Assembly (NCBI GenBank): GCA_027484965.1
Contig: JAIXRY010000009.1
Location: 1-46,706 of the forward strand
Length of the DNA: 46,706 nt
Direction: 5' to 3'
Source: a bacterium
GTDB taxonomy: Bacteria > Patescibacteriota > Minisyncoccia > Phycocordibacterales > UBA9973
Below are positions 15,884 to 23,974 of the stretch, piece by piece. The position numbers and the translations under genes are program-made. The notes under the pieces are model-generated. The model worked only from the letters and a program-made list of their open reading frames with translations. It ran no database searches and had not been told where the DNA came from. Numbering within the stretch: the first letter of the stretch is position 1; every line of letters starts with the position of its first letter.

Positions 15884-17212
15884 ATGAACTTAGAAAGAAA
15901 ATTTTCGAAAGAGTTGGCGCCAGATTTACGTAAGGAAACGGCTGATAAAATAAGAGAGGCTCGAAATAAGCCTTCCAATTTTGATGAATTAAAAAAATAT
16001 AACAAGAATGTAAGAGAGTTGCCTGAAGAATATGAATCATGGGCTCCAATCAAGGAAAGTTTTGAATCTTTAAAAAAAGACATTTGGGGAAAAATATTTA
16101 AAACTGAAAAATATCGAGAACGAGAACTTTTCTTGAATGAGGTATTAAGTCTTAAAAAAGAAGGTGATATAACTCGAGCTAAAATGGAATATGAGGAAAA
16201 ACTGAACGAAATTATAAAAAATTGCCCACTATCAATAGAAGAAAGAGAAAAATATTTATCGACTGAAGCCATGGAAAAAATGCCTTTGGAAGATTACTTA
16301 ACTTTACTTAAAAGATTATCTGGTGAAGCTTTTTACCATGTCACAAGATATGGAGTTCGCGAAAATACCTTTATGTCTACTGGTGGTGGACATACTCTCG
16401 GAAAAGGCACTTTCATTAATAGCCTAAATCAGTTATTAGAAGATGGAAATATTAATTCGCTTGTTGCTAGAGAAATTAAAAATGATGGTAGTTATATTTT
16501 AAAATCACATGAAAATGAAATTAAAGAAGAAATAAAAAAAGGAACACCTATCAAAGAAATAGTTGATCATTTAATGAAACAATACGATACGGAATATTTT
16601 CTAGATAGAGAGTCAGCACATTTTTCATATGGTCAAGATAAGCATAGTATGTATGGCGCTGAAAAAGGATATAAATTCTATGTATACTATCCTGTTGAAT
16701 ACATATTACAAAATGATTTTTTTCATAAAAATAGAGAAGTGCAAATAAAAATAGGTGAAAGTCAGTTTTTTAATCGAGGCGGAATAGACCAACAATATAA
16801 TGATGTTGAAATATTTAATTTTGGAAAAGGAGTACCTGTTAATGCAGGGATTCTCTGTATTACAGGTGATGTAGATGTTGACCCAAAAACAGGGTCACAG
16901 TATTTAATAGAAAATGGAGAACCTGTTGTTGATAAGAATGGTGAATTTAAAAAACCAGATCAAACAATAACAAGTCAAGAATATTGGGAAAATTATTTTA
17001 AAATTAATCCAGAACTAAGACCAAGTAAAATTATATATAGTGATTTTGGTACATCATCAAATAAATTAGATCATGTATTAAGTGTGTGGGCCGAAAGTAA
17101 GAAGATATTAAATCAAGATCCAGACAAAAAGGAAGCCTTCGATAATTATGTAAAATTTACTCAGGATGCACTACGAAAAATCTATACAGATATAATTACA
17201 GAGGATTTTTGA
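15884..17212 (+). CDS. Hypothetical protein, 442 aa, possible ADP-ribosyltransferase-like core
   Basis: Not recognised with certainty. The first 150 residues are charged and helical (ERKFSKELAPDLRKETADKI). The middle begins with EAFYHVTRYGVRENTF (His152), continues through SYGQDKHSMYGAEKGYKFYV, and reaches YNDVEIFNFGKGVPVNAGIL (Glu309). The order YH-x-T near a first strand, an aromatic strand, then E in a strand followed by VPxxxI loosely resembles the H-Y-E arrangement of PARP/Tpt1-like folds. This is inference without a profile match. No signal peptide or membrane helix. The gene stands alone, and its codon use matches its neighbours. Confidence 0.8.
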   Translation: MNLERKFSKELAPDLRKETADKIREARNKPSNFDELKKYNKNVRELPEEYESWAPIKESFESLKKDIWGKIFKTEKYRERELFLNEVLSLKKEGDITRAKMEYEEKLNEIIKNCPLSIEEREKYLSTEAMEKMPLEDYLTLLKRLSGEAFYHVTRYGVRENTFMSTGGGHTLGKGTFINSLNQLLEDGNINSLVAREIKNDGSYILKSHENEIKEEIKKGTPIKEIVDHLMKQYDTEYFLDRESAHFSYGQDKHSMYGAEKGYKFYVYYPVEYILQNDFFHKNREVQIKIGESQFFNRGGIDQQYNDVEIFNFGKGVPVNAGILCITGDVDVDPKTGSQYLIENGEPVVDKNGEFKKPDQTITSQEYWENYFKINPELRPSKIIYSDFGTSSNKLDHVLSVWAESKKILNQDPDKKEAFDNYVKFTQDALRKIYTDIITEDF

Positions 17213-17237
17213 CAAAATCATTGTTTTTCTATATTAT
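17209..17237 (+). promoter_or_regulatory. Strong sigma-70-type promoter of rpsF-ssb-rpsR
   Basis: TTGACA (17209-17214), 17-nt spacer, TATTAT (17232-17237); predicted start about 17244. The -35 box overlaps the stop codon of the upstream gene. Confidence 0.8.
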
Positions 17238-17243
17238 ATCCAT

Positions 17244-17325
17244 GTAGCCCCGTTCGATATACCTCCCACAAATATAGGTATATTGCATTAGTCCGAAACG
17301 TGGGTCTTAAAAATTAATATTATTT
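17244..17325 (+). promoter_or_regulatory. Structured leader of the rpsF operon, S6:S18-type candidate
   Basis: Three helices can be drawn. P1 pairs CGTTCG (17251-17256) with CGAAACG (17294-17300), with one bulged A. P2 pairs ATATACCT (17257-17264) with AGGTATAT (17276-17283). CCCAC in the P2 loop (17265-17269) can pair with GTGGG (17300-17304), making a pseudoknot. A CCG occurs at 17293-17295, and a CCG element is characteristic of S6:S18-binding leaders. Autoregulation by the S6:S18 complex is therefore likely but not proven. Confidence 0.6.
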
Positions 17326-17820
17326 ATGCAAGAATTTGACAAAGCACTCCGTGTTTATGAATTTTCTTACTTGCTTGTACCTTCAATTCCTGAGGAAGCT
17401 CTAGAAAAAAAGGTAGAAAGTATGAAAGAAAAAATCTTAGCACAAGGTGGAGAACTTATAGCAGAAGAGTCACCAAAATTTATGACTCTTGCGTACGAAA
17501 TGTCACGCACAATTACAAACAAGAAAACTCCTTTTGCAAACGCATACTTCGGTTGGATCAAATTTGAAACAACTCCAGAAGTAGGAGAATCTCTCACAGC
17601 AATGTTTGAAAGAGATGAAGAAATAATTCGTTTCCTCAATATTAAAACAATTCGTGAAAGTACTCTCGCTCCAAAAAAGTTTACTGAAAAGGGAAGTCCT
17701 CGTAAAAAAGAACAAACATCAGTTGAACAAGTAGCTGAAGTACCAACAGAAACAACAGAAGAAGCTCCTTCACAAGAAGAAGTTTCAGTAGAAGAAACAT
17801 TACCAACAGTAGAAGAATAA
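17326..17820 (+). CDS. rpsF: Small ribosomal subunit protein bS6 with acidic tail
   Basis: Residues 1-120 match bS6 (VYEFSYLLVPSIPEEALEKK, then TLAYEMSRTITNKKTPFANA, then IRFLNIKTIRESTLAPKK). bS6 binds the 30S platform together with bS18, encoded two genes downstream. The C-terminal 45 residues form an acidic, Thr/Glu-rich tail ending TLPTVEE, comparable to the Glu tail that RimK extends in E. coli but genetically encoded and longer. Total length is 164 aa versus 95-135 in most bacteria. First gene of rpsF-ssb-rpsR, the classical order. Confidence 0.95.
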   Translation: MQEFDKALRVYEFSYLLVPSIPEEALEKKVESMKEKILAQGGELIAEESPKFMTLAYEMSRTITNKKTPFANAYFGWIKFETTPEVGESLTAMFERDEEIIRFLNIKTIRESTLAPKKFTEKGSPRKKEQTSVEQVAEVPTETTEEAPSQEEVSVEETLPTVEE

Positions 17821-17832
17821 TTATTACTCTAT

Positions 17833-18291
17833 ATGTACATCAACAAAGCAACAATTCTAGGTAATCTCACTCGTGATCCTGAAGTAAAATCAATTCCAAC
17901 AGGCACAAAAGTAGCAACATTTTCTCTAGCGACTAATCGTTCATGGAAAGATGCAAACGGTGCAAGAAAGGATGCTTCTGAATACCACAATGTTGTAGCA
18001 TTCGGACGTCAAGCAGAATTGATTGGTCAATATGCAAAAAAGGGAAGCTCTCTTTTTGTAGAAGGACGCTTACAGACACGAAGTTGGGATGATCCGTCTG
18101 GTCAAAAGAAATACCGTACAGAAATAATACTAGAAAACTTCCAATTTGGTCCAAAACCTCAAGCTGGAGGAATGACTGAAATGAGTGCAAGACCTGCACA
18201 AAAAGAAGCTCCTAGTCCTGAAAACGATGATTCATTTGATGCTATAGAATATCCAAACGAAGATATTAATGTTGATGATATTCCATTTTAA
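17833..18291 (+). CDS. ssb: Single-stranded DNA-binding protein
   Basis: OB-fold of [23 protein letters not shown], then [16 protein letters not shown], then [20 protein letters not shown], then [15 protein letters not shown] flexible linker follows, then the acidic tip ending VDDIPF that docks RecO and other partners. It is 152 aa and probably a homotetramer. It lies 12 nt after rpsF and 5 nt before rpsR, the conserved order that couples replication and ribosomal proteins. Confidence 0.97.
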   Translation: MYINKATILGNLTRDPEVKSIPTGTKVATFSLATNRSWKDANGARKDASEYHNVVAFGRQAELIGQYAKKGSSLFVEGRLQTRSWDDPSGQKKYRTEIILENFQFGPKPQAGGMTEMSARPAQKEAPSPENDDSFDAIEYPNEDINVDDIPF

Positions 18292-18296
18292 TTTAT

Positions 18297-18497
18297 ATGA
18301 AACAAGACTTTTTCTCTTCAAACAATATAAAGCACATAGACTATAAGGATACTGAAATTCTAAAGAAATTCATTGGTCCTTCAGCAAAGATACTGTCACG
18401 TCGCCGTACAGGTCTTACTGCAAAAAATCAAAGAGCGCTTACAGCTGCTGTAAAACGTTCAAGATTTATGGGTCTTCTACCATACGTTGCTAAGTAA
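18297..18497 (+). CDS. rpsR: Small ribosomal subunit protein bS18
   Basis: The 66-aa protein has the bS18 core [20 protein letters not shown] and [20 protein letters not shown], ending LLPYVAK. It binds 16S rRNA with bS6 on the platform. The N-terminal extension is short. Its stop is followed by a long terminator. Confidence 0.96.
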   Translation: MKQDFFSSNNIKHIDYKDTEILKKFIGPSAKILSRRRTGLTAKNQRALTAAVKRSRFMGLLPYVAK

Positions 18498-18507
18498 TTG
18501 TTTAGAA

Positions 18508-18563
18508 ATAAAACACAAATAAAAGCGGAACCCAAATGGGTTCCGCTTTTATTTGTGTTTTAT
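18508..18563. terminator. 26-bp perfect bidirectional terminator between rpsR and efp
   Basis: The arms (18508-18533 and 18538-18563) are fully complementary with an AAAT loop; the core is AAAAGCGGAACCC / GGGTTCCGCTTTT. The efp stop codon lies inside the right arm. Confidence 0.92.
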
Positions 18564-19144
18564 TTTGCTCGCTCTACGTATTCAGCACTCTCAGTATTAA
18601 CAACAATTGTTTCTCCTGCATTAATGAAAAGGGGAACGTTGATACTTGTACCATTTTCAAGAACAACTTGTTTGTTTCCTCCTGTAGCAGAGTCGCCTTT
18701 GATTGATGGTGGAGCTTCTTTAACTACGAAGTTTACTTTGATAGGGAGTTTAACTCCTATAATTTGTTCTTCGTCATCGTATTCAAACATCAAAGCAATG
18801 GCAGTGCAGTTATCCTTTAGGAATTTTTTGGTATTTCCATCCATAAGGCTGTCTTTTACCACGAAGCGATTCTTTGGATCTGTTGGATCGCAGAACCAGT
18901 ATTCACCTTTGTTTGCGTATAGAAATTTGATATCTTTCTTAGACACTTCCGCTTCTTCAATCTGATCTGATGCATGGAATGTTGTAGTAACAGCACGACC
19001 TGATATTAGGTTGCGCATCTTTACTTGGTTTTGAGGTTTTCTTTGTTGAGTGCGGGCTACATGAGAATCTGTTACTTCATAAGGCTCTCCCTCATAAACA
19101 ACATATTTTCCGATCTTAATTTCGTTGTAATCTAACAATGACAT
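18560..19144 (-). CDS. efp: Translation elongation factor P with atypical tip loop
   Basis: Three-domain EF-P of 194 aa (family 185-190): N-terminal KOW-like domain with YNEIKIGKYVVYEGEPYEV, then OB domains with VLENGTSINVPLFINAGETI at the C-terminus. EF-P relieves stalling at polyproline. The loop that normally carries PGKG (modified Lys/Arg at position 32-34) reads ARTQQRKPQNQVKMRN instead. The tip is QQRKP, at least one residue longer, and it lacks PGKG, so the modified residue is unclear (Arg or Lys of RKP). No epmA, epmB, earP or ymfI is in the window. It has its own promoter and converges on rpsR. Confidence 0.95.
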   Translation of the reverse strand: MSLLDYNEIKIGKYVVYEGEPYEVTDSHVARTQQRKPQNQVKMRNLISGRAVTTTFHASDQIEEAEVSKKDIKFLYANKGEYWFCDPTDPKNRFVVKDSLMDGNTKKFLKDNCTAIALMFEYDDEEQIIGVKLPIKVNFVVKEAPPSIKGDSATGGNKQVVLENGTSINVPLFINAGETIVVNTESAEYVERAK

Positions 19145-19180
19145 ATAAATAATTTATAAATTTGGTAATAATATAAAAAC

Positions 19181-19208
19181 ACTATAGCAAAATAAACTTA
19201 TTTTGCAA
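19181..19208 (-). promoter_or_regulatory. Promoter of efp
   Basis: On the minus strand TTGCAA (19203-19208), 16-nt spacer, TGC-TATAGT (-10 at 19181-19186); predicted leader about 30 nt. Confidence 0.55.
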
Positions 19209-19216
19209 GGTATTTT

Positions 19217-19909
19217 TTAAGCAGCCTTATCTTGCTCTGATTCTATTTTATTTAGTTCTTCTTTTGTAATAACTCCTTTTGTTATTTTTTCTAGATTTTC
19301 ATCTTTATCATCTTCCATAAATTCATTAAAAGAAGGATATTCTTCTTCTGTAATGCGTTCCGGTTCTGTTTTGAATAGTTTTCTGATTAGACCTCTAAGG
19401 CCGCGCCGCTTCTTATTTTCAGGAATTGTTTTTAGATTGTCTTTTCCAGCGTATCCACCGTATACTGTTCGGTCTATATCTTTTGTTTGAAATGGTGTAC
19501 CTAAATATGACTTGTCTTTGTATTGTTGGTTTATTGATTCGTGGTATCTGTATTCACCTGATTCTTGTTGTTCATATGCTCTTCCAATGGCATTACGTAA
19601 ACCTTCCATGTCTGGATTTAGATGTTCAGGATATTGGTCAGGGTATTGAGATTTTAGTTGTTCGTGGATTTGTTCATCAATTTCTTCTGCGCTCATACCG
19701 TCGTATTTATATGCTTCTGGTCCAACGTGTTCGTAATCTACATTGTTGTTTTCTTCTACTTCAATATTTTTTTTATCAATTAATTCATCAATAGAAGGTG
19801 ACTGATCAACAATTTCTTTTTTTATTTTTCCATCTACAGAGTCTTCATATTTGTTGTAACTGTCTGCTTGGTTTTTAATTACTCCTTTTATAAAGTGTTC
19901 TTCTTTCAT
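19217..19909 (-). CDS. Acidic hydrophilic hypothetical protein, 230 aa
   Basis: Not recognised. It is very rich in Glu, Asp, Lys, Gln and Tyr, with no hydrophobic core segment longer than a few residues. The order is a charged N-terminus (KKEIVDQSPSIDELIDKKNI), a Tyr/Gln/Pro-rich middle (QLKSQYPDQYPEHLNPDM), a strongly basic patch (KKRRGLRGLIRKLFKTEPER) and an acidic tail. It is probably largely disordered. It lies 23 nt after recA on the same strand and is likely cotranscribed with recA and ftsK. The basic patch might contact nucleic acid or membrane, but this is guesswork. Confidence 0.75.
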   Translation of the reverse strand: MKEEHFIKGVIKNQADSYNKYEDSVDGKIKKEIVDQSPSIDELIDKKNIEVEENNNVDYEHVGPEAYKYDGMSAEEIDEQIHEQLKSQYPDQYPEHLNPDMEGLRNAIGRAYEQQESGEYRYHESINQQYKDKSYLGTPFQTKDIDRTVYGGYAGKDNLKTIPENKKRRGLRGLIRKLFKTEPERITEEEYPSFNEFMEDDKDENLEKITKGVITKEELNKIESEQDKAA

Positions 19910-19932
19910 AAAAATTTAGGTTAGATAGTTTG

Positions 19933-21090
19933 CTATTCACCAGAACTTTCCATTACAACTTCTTTCATGCGATTGCGTACATTTTTCAATATTTCATCGC
20001 GAAGTTTTGGATTATCTTTCATAAATGTACGAGTTGCGTCATATCCACGCCCAAGCTTCACTTCTTTTTGTGTTTCAAAAGAATCTGCTTTGTCTTCAGT
20101 ATCTTCTGCCTTTTCAGCTTTAGATTTCTTTCCAGATTCTTTTGGAATTATTTTGATATCTTCGTCTGGGCGAGTGTATGTATAACTCACACCTCCAGCC
20201 TTTGATATGATTCCAAGTTTTTCACCTAGTGCTATAAGTTCACCTTCGAGTGATATTCCTTCACCATAAATAATATCGAACTCTGTTTGTTTGAATGGGG
20301 CAGCGACCTTATTTTTTACAACTTTCACACGAGTGCGACTTCCTACCACTTCTTCACCCTTTTTTATTTGTGCAATACGGCGAATATCGAGACGAATAGA
20401 AGTGTAGAATTTTAGAGCTTTTCCTCCTGGGGTTGTTTCTGGATTACCAAACATAACACCAATTTGCATACGGATTTGGTTGATGAAAATAACAACAGTG
20501 TTTGAACGAGCAACAATTGCTGTTAGTTTACGAAGAGCTTGAGACATAAGACGAGCTTGTTTTCCTACATGTTGAGCACCCATATCTCCTTCGATTTCAT
20601 CTTTTGGAGTAAGAGCTGCAACAGAATCAACAACTACAACGTCTATTTTTCCAGAACGAACAAGACTCTCTGTTATTTCAAGTCCTTGCTCTCCTGTATC
20701 TGGTTGTGAAATGAGAAGGTCGTTAATTTTAACACCAAGATTTTTTGCATATTCAGGATCCATTGCATGTTCAGCATCTATATATGCACATACACCGCCT
20801 TTCTTTTGAGCTTCTGCGACTATATGTAGAGCTAGAGTACTTTTACCTGAAGATTCAGGTCCATATATTTCAATCATTCTTCCGCGAGGCATTCCTCCTA
20901 CACCAAGCGCAATATCAAGACCAATAGATCCTGTTGGAATAACATCGACATTTACTTTTGGAGTTTGACCAAGTTTCATAATTGCTCCTTCACCAAATTT
21001 TGTTTGGATTGAACGAATTGTATCGTCAATACCGGCAGTTCCTACTGCTTCTTTCATTACTTTTACTTTTGTAGATTTTTTGAGGGCCAT
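19933..21090 (-). CDS. recA: Recombinase RecA with charged C-terminal insertion
   Basis: Forms the ATP-dependent filament on ssDNA for recombination and repair. Walker [10 protein letters not shown] is at about residues 75-83; VVVDSVAAL is Walker B, and [20 protein letters not shown] covers loops L1/L2. After the core ([17 protein letters not shown]) there is an insertion of about 45 mostly charged residues ([20 protein letters not shown]) before the usual [16 protein letters not shown] end. Total length is 385 aa versus about 350. The neighbours are ftsK and an Ig-like anchored protein upstream in the same direction. No LexA-box-like palindrome was noticed upstream. Confidence 0.98.
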   Translation of the reverse strand: MALKKSTKVKVMKEAVGTAGIDDTIRSIQTKFGEGAIMKLGQTPKVNVDVIPTGSIGLDIALGVGGMPRGRMIEIYGPESSGKSTLALHIVAEAQKKGGVCAYIDAEHAMDPEYAKNLGVKINDLLISQPDTGEQGLEITESLVRSGKIDVVVVDSVAALTPKDEIEGDMGAQHVGKQARLMSQALRKLTAIVARSNTVVIFINQIRMQIGVMFGNPETTPGGKALKFYTSIRLDIRRIAQIKKGEEVVGSRTRVKVVKNKVAAPFKQTEFDIIYGEGISLEGELIALGEKLGIISKAGGVSYTYTRPDEDIKIIPKESGKKSKAEKAEDTEDKADSFETQKEVKLGRGYDATRTFMKDNPKLRDEILKNVRNRMKEVVMESSGE

Positions 21091-21118
21091 ATATGTAGAT
21101 AGTTAATTAATATACTGT

Positions 21119-21562
21119 TTATATTTTACTTGCACTCGGCGGACCATCGAGTGAGTCATTCTGAATAATTTTTGTTTCTATGTTTGCCCCAATTGGTGGA
21201 GAGATTGTTTCTTTTTCCACGAGAAGTTGATAAGTTTTTTTGTTTGCTTTGCCAAACCTATCATATGCTTTTACTGTGAGTACTGTGTATCCTGAGGGGA
21301 GTCCTAGAGATGCTTGCCAGTTTCCTTTTTGATCGATAGGTATAGGATTGTCATTTATATATAGTTCTTTTGTGTTTTTTGTTGTTCCAGAAAGATTGAA
21401 CGCTCCACCATTAATAGTAGTCCCGTTCTCTAAATCATCAGATGAAAAACGAGCACCTTCTATAAGAGGGAAGAATCTAGACACAGTAAAGGTAATAATA
21501 ATACTAAAGAGTACTATTAAACCTTTTTTCTCTGTACTTGATTTTTTCCACCACGATATCAT
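21119..21562 (-). CDS. Membrane-anchored Ig-like (glucodextranase-B type) protein, 147 aa
   Basis: N-terminal membrane helix at about 14-34 (GLIVLFSIIITFTVSRFFPL), then one extracellular beta-sandwich: NLSGTTKNTKELYINDNPIP, then KGNWQASLGLPSGYTVLTVK and AYDRFGKANKKTYQLLV. This is the pattern of Glucodextran_B / Ig-like bacterial domains, used for carbohydrate or envelope contacts. A short Pro/Ser-rich tail follows. It sits 2 nt after ftsK and ahead of recA on the minus strand, so it is probably in one operon. No catalytic residues are visible. Confidence 0.82.
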   Translation of the reverse strand: MISWWKKSSTEKKGLIVLFSIIITFTVSRFFPLIEGARFSSDDLENGTTINGGAFNLSGTTKNTKELYINDNPIPIDQKGNWQASLGLPSGYTVLTVKAYDRFGKANKKTYQLLVEKETISPPIGANIETKIIQNDSLDGPPSASKI

Positions 21563-21564
21563 AA

Positions 21565-23805
21565 TTATATTTCAGGTTCATTTACTGGTTCATTTTCACG
21601 ACCACCAAGCACATCACGAGGTTTTGCACCATTTCCTGGTCCTACAATACCGCGTTCTTCAAGAATATCTATTAGACGCGCCGCGCGAGCATAGCCAATA
21701 GAAAGTTTTCTTTGTAAGAATGATGTTGAAGCTTTTCCACTCTCAATAACTATTTGCTTTGCTGTTTCGTAGAGATCGTCATCATCATTATCTCCTTCGA
21801 TACTACTTTCAAATATAGATTTATCACTAGAAATGTTTGTTCCTGAAATATCAATAAGATTTGGGATTTCGTCCTTGTATGCTTCACTTAGATATTTTAC
21901 AACTTTCTTTACTTCTTCTTCTGTAATATATGCAGATTGTAGACGGTTTGGCTGACCTTCACCTCCAGAATAGAGCATGTCTCCAGCTCCTAGAAGTTTT
22001 TCAGCTCCGACAGTATCAAGAATTGTGCGAGAGTCTATACCTGTAGGAACACGAAGAGCAATACGAGTAGGAACGTTTGCTTTAATAAGACCTGTAATAA
22101 CGTTTACTTCAGGGCGTTGTGTTGAAAGAATAAGGTGGATACCGACAGCTCGAGACATTTGAGCAAGGCGAACAATAGCCGCTTCAAGCTCTCTTGGATA
22201 TGCCTGCATAATATCTGCGAGCTCATCGATGATAATCACAATATAAGGCATTTTGTCTGGACCTGTACCTTCAATAGCGTCTTTTGGTGCTTTGTATGTT
22301 TTTACAATGTTGTCGTGATAAGACTCGATATCACGAACACTTTCTGACTGAAGGATATCGTATCTTCTTTCCATCTCTTTTGCTGCCCATTTAAGCGCAA
22401 GAATAGCTTTCTTGGCATCTATAATTACAGGTGTGAGTAGGTGAGGAATTTTATTATAAAGAGTGAGCTCAACACGCTTAGGGTCCACCATGATAAGCTT
22501 CAATGCTTCTGGTCCATTTCTATACAGAAGTGACGCCACGATAGAGTGGATAGTTACAGATTTACCAGATCCAGTTGTACCTGCAATCAATGCATGAGGG
22601 GCTTTCGCCATGTTTACATAGTGAGGTTTACCGGCAACGTCACGACCAAGAGCGACAGTGAGAGGTTTTGGTGCACTTTGGAATCTTTCATCAGAAAGAA
22701 GAGCTCCAAGTCCAACCATGGCTTTTGTCTTGTTTGGAATTTCTATACCCACGAGAGACTTTCCTGGGATAGGTGCTTCGATACGAACAGGGTGAGCGGC
22801 AAGTGCAAGAGCGAGGTCGTTTTGAAGACCTACGATACGAGAAAGTTTTACTCCAACAGCAGGCTTCAGAGCATAGCGAGTGAATGTTGGTCCAATAGTA
22901 ATTTCATCCATCTCGACTTCAATACCGAAGTTGAGTAGTGTTCGTTTTATGATATTTGCATTTGCTTTGATGTCTCCAACATTTGCCTTACCTTTGTCTG
23001 CTTCAAGAAGATTGAGTGGTGGAGGAACATAAGTTGCGTGTTTTGTGAATGCATTTTTTTGAATTTTAAAATCACCAACTTCATCACTAAAATCTGAAAT
23101 TTTTGTCTCACGTGTCTTCGCTTCGCTTTGAGAATTTTCGACAGCTTTATTTTCTTTTGCGTCGACTGCCATCCCTTCGATAACTTCTGGAACTTTGTTT
23201 GGATCAAAAGTCTGCCCTGCGACAAATTCTTCGAATTCTTCACCCTCGTCTTTTTTGTGTAGTTTGTTTTTTATCCATTCAATGAGAGGGGTGATGTGTG
23301 GACGTCTATCGAAGAGTACAAAGAGTGACCCTACAAGTATTGCTGAAAGGAAGATAACAGAAACATAAACATCAAAAAGTTTTATGAATGGCCATGATAC
23401 AAACGATCCTATATATCCAGCAGATTGCTTACTTGCAATATCAAGAAGTCCAAGTGATGTTAAGAAGAAAAGAGAAGCGCTCGCTGTATGAATTTTTGCA
23501 AGGTGAGGTCTCTCGGGTTTCAAAAAAGAGATACCTAAAATTGTCCCCAAAATAGGCAGAAGAAAGTATCCATAACCAAAAAGTGAGTATAATCCTTTGT
23601 ATGTATAAGAACCCACAACACCTGCTTTTTTGAGGGCTGCAAGTGTGAAGAAGAGCACTAAAACAAAAGTGATCAATGCGTATATTCCGTGTCTTGTTTC
23701 ATCCTTTAAAAAACTTTCTTTTGGTTCAATTTGGTTGTTTTTTGAACCTCTTACCTTTGATGATTCAGTGTCATCTTTTTTTGTTTGTGTGTTCTTTTTA
23801 GCCAT
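21565..23805 (-). CDS. ftsK: DNA translocase FtsK
   Basis: Couples chromosome segregation to division. The N-terminal part (residues about 35-165) contains about four membrane helices (YALITFVLVLFFTLAALKKA and following) that tether it to the septum. A short linker (165-260) is followed by the alpha/beta RecA-like motor with Walker A GTTGSGKS at about 407-414 and Walker B IVIIIDELADIM. The C-terminal winged helix (gamma domain; TSFLQRKLSIGYARAARLID, then ILEERGIVGPGNG) would read KOPS-like polarity sequences. Length of 746 aa is the SpoIIIE-like short-linker form. First gene of the ftsK / Ig-like / recA / acidic-protein series. Confidence 0.97.
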   Translation of the reverse strand: MAKKNTQTKKDDTESSKVRGSKNNQIEPKESFLKDETRHGIYALITFVLVLFFTLAALKKAGVVGSYTYKGLYSLFGYGYFLLPILGTILGISFLKPERPHLAKIHTASASLFFLTSLGLLDIASKQSAGYIGSFVSWPFIKLFDVYVSVIFLSAILVGSLFVLFDRRPHITPLIEWIKNKLHKKDEGEEFEEFVAGQTFDPNKVPEVIEGMAVDAKENKAVENSQSEAKTRETKISDFSDEVGDFKIQKNAFTKHATYVPPPLNLLEADKGKANVGDIKANANIIKRTLLNFGIEVEMDEITIGPTFTRYALKPAVGVKLSRIVGLQNDLALALAAHPVRIEAPIPGKSLVGIEIPNKTKAMVGLGALLSDERFQSAPKPLTVALGRDVAGKPHYVNMAKAPHALIAGTTGSGKSVTIHSIVASLLYRNGPEALKLIMVDPKRVELTLYNKIPHLLTPVIIDAKKAILALKWAAKEMERRYDILQSESVRDIESYHDNIVKTYKAPKDAIEGTGPDKMPYIVIIIDELADIMQAYPRELEAAIVRLAQMSRAVGIHLILSTQRPEVNVITGLIKANVPTRIALRVPTGIDSRTILDTVGAEKLLGAGDMLYSGGEGQPNRLQSAYITEEEVKKVVKYLSEAYKDEIPNLIDISGTNISSDKSIFESSIEGDNDDDDLYETAKQIVIESGKASTSFLQRKLSIGYARAARLIDILEERGIVGPGNGAKPRDVLGGRENEPVNEPEI

Positions 23806-23819
23806 AGAAATATAGACTA

Positions 23820-23825
23820 ATTATA
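23820..23825 (-). promoter_or_regulatory. -10 box of ftsK
   Basis: TATAAT on the minus strand, 14 nt before the ftsK ATG at 23805; no convincing -35. Confidence 0.45.
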
Positions 23826-23887
23826 TCATGTAAGACATATGAAATCATAGAAAAAACCTTATAAAACAAGAATAAAAAGTCCGCAAG

Positions 23888-23923
23888 TTGTGCAATGTCT
23901 TTTTGAGCGTATAATAAAGACAT
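23888..23923 (+). promoter_or_regulatory. Promoter with operator-like inverted repeat before the winged-helix gene
   Basis: TTGTGC (23888-23893), 16-nt spacer, TATAAT (23910-23915). The half-sites ATGTCTTT (23895-23902) and AAAGACAT (23916-23923) are perfectly inverted around the -10 box. Confidence 0.5.
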
Positions 23924-23974
23924 CAAATTTTTATCAACTGTCCAATACTCATAAAAGACAAATTAACAGACAAT

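Noticed and set aside
22546-22938. 130-codon plus-strand frame inside ftsK
   Set aside because: Cys/Ser-rich shadow of the ftsK motor domain.
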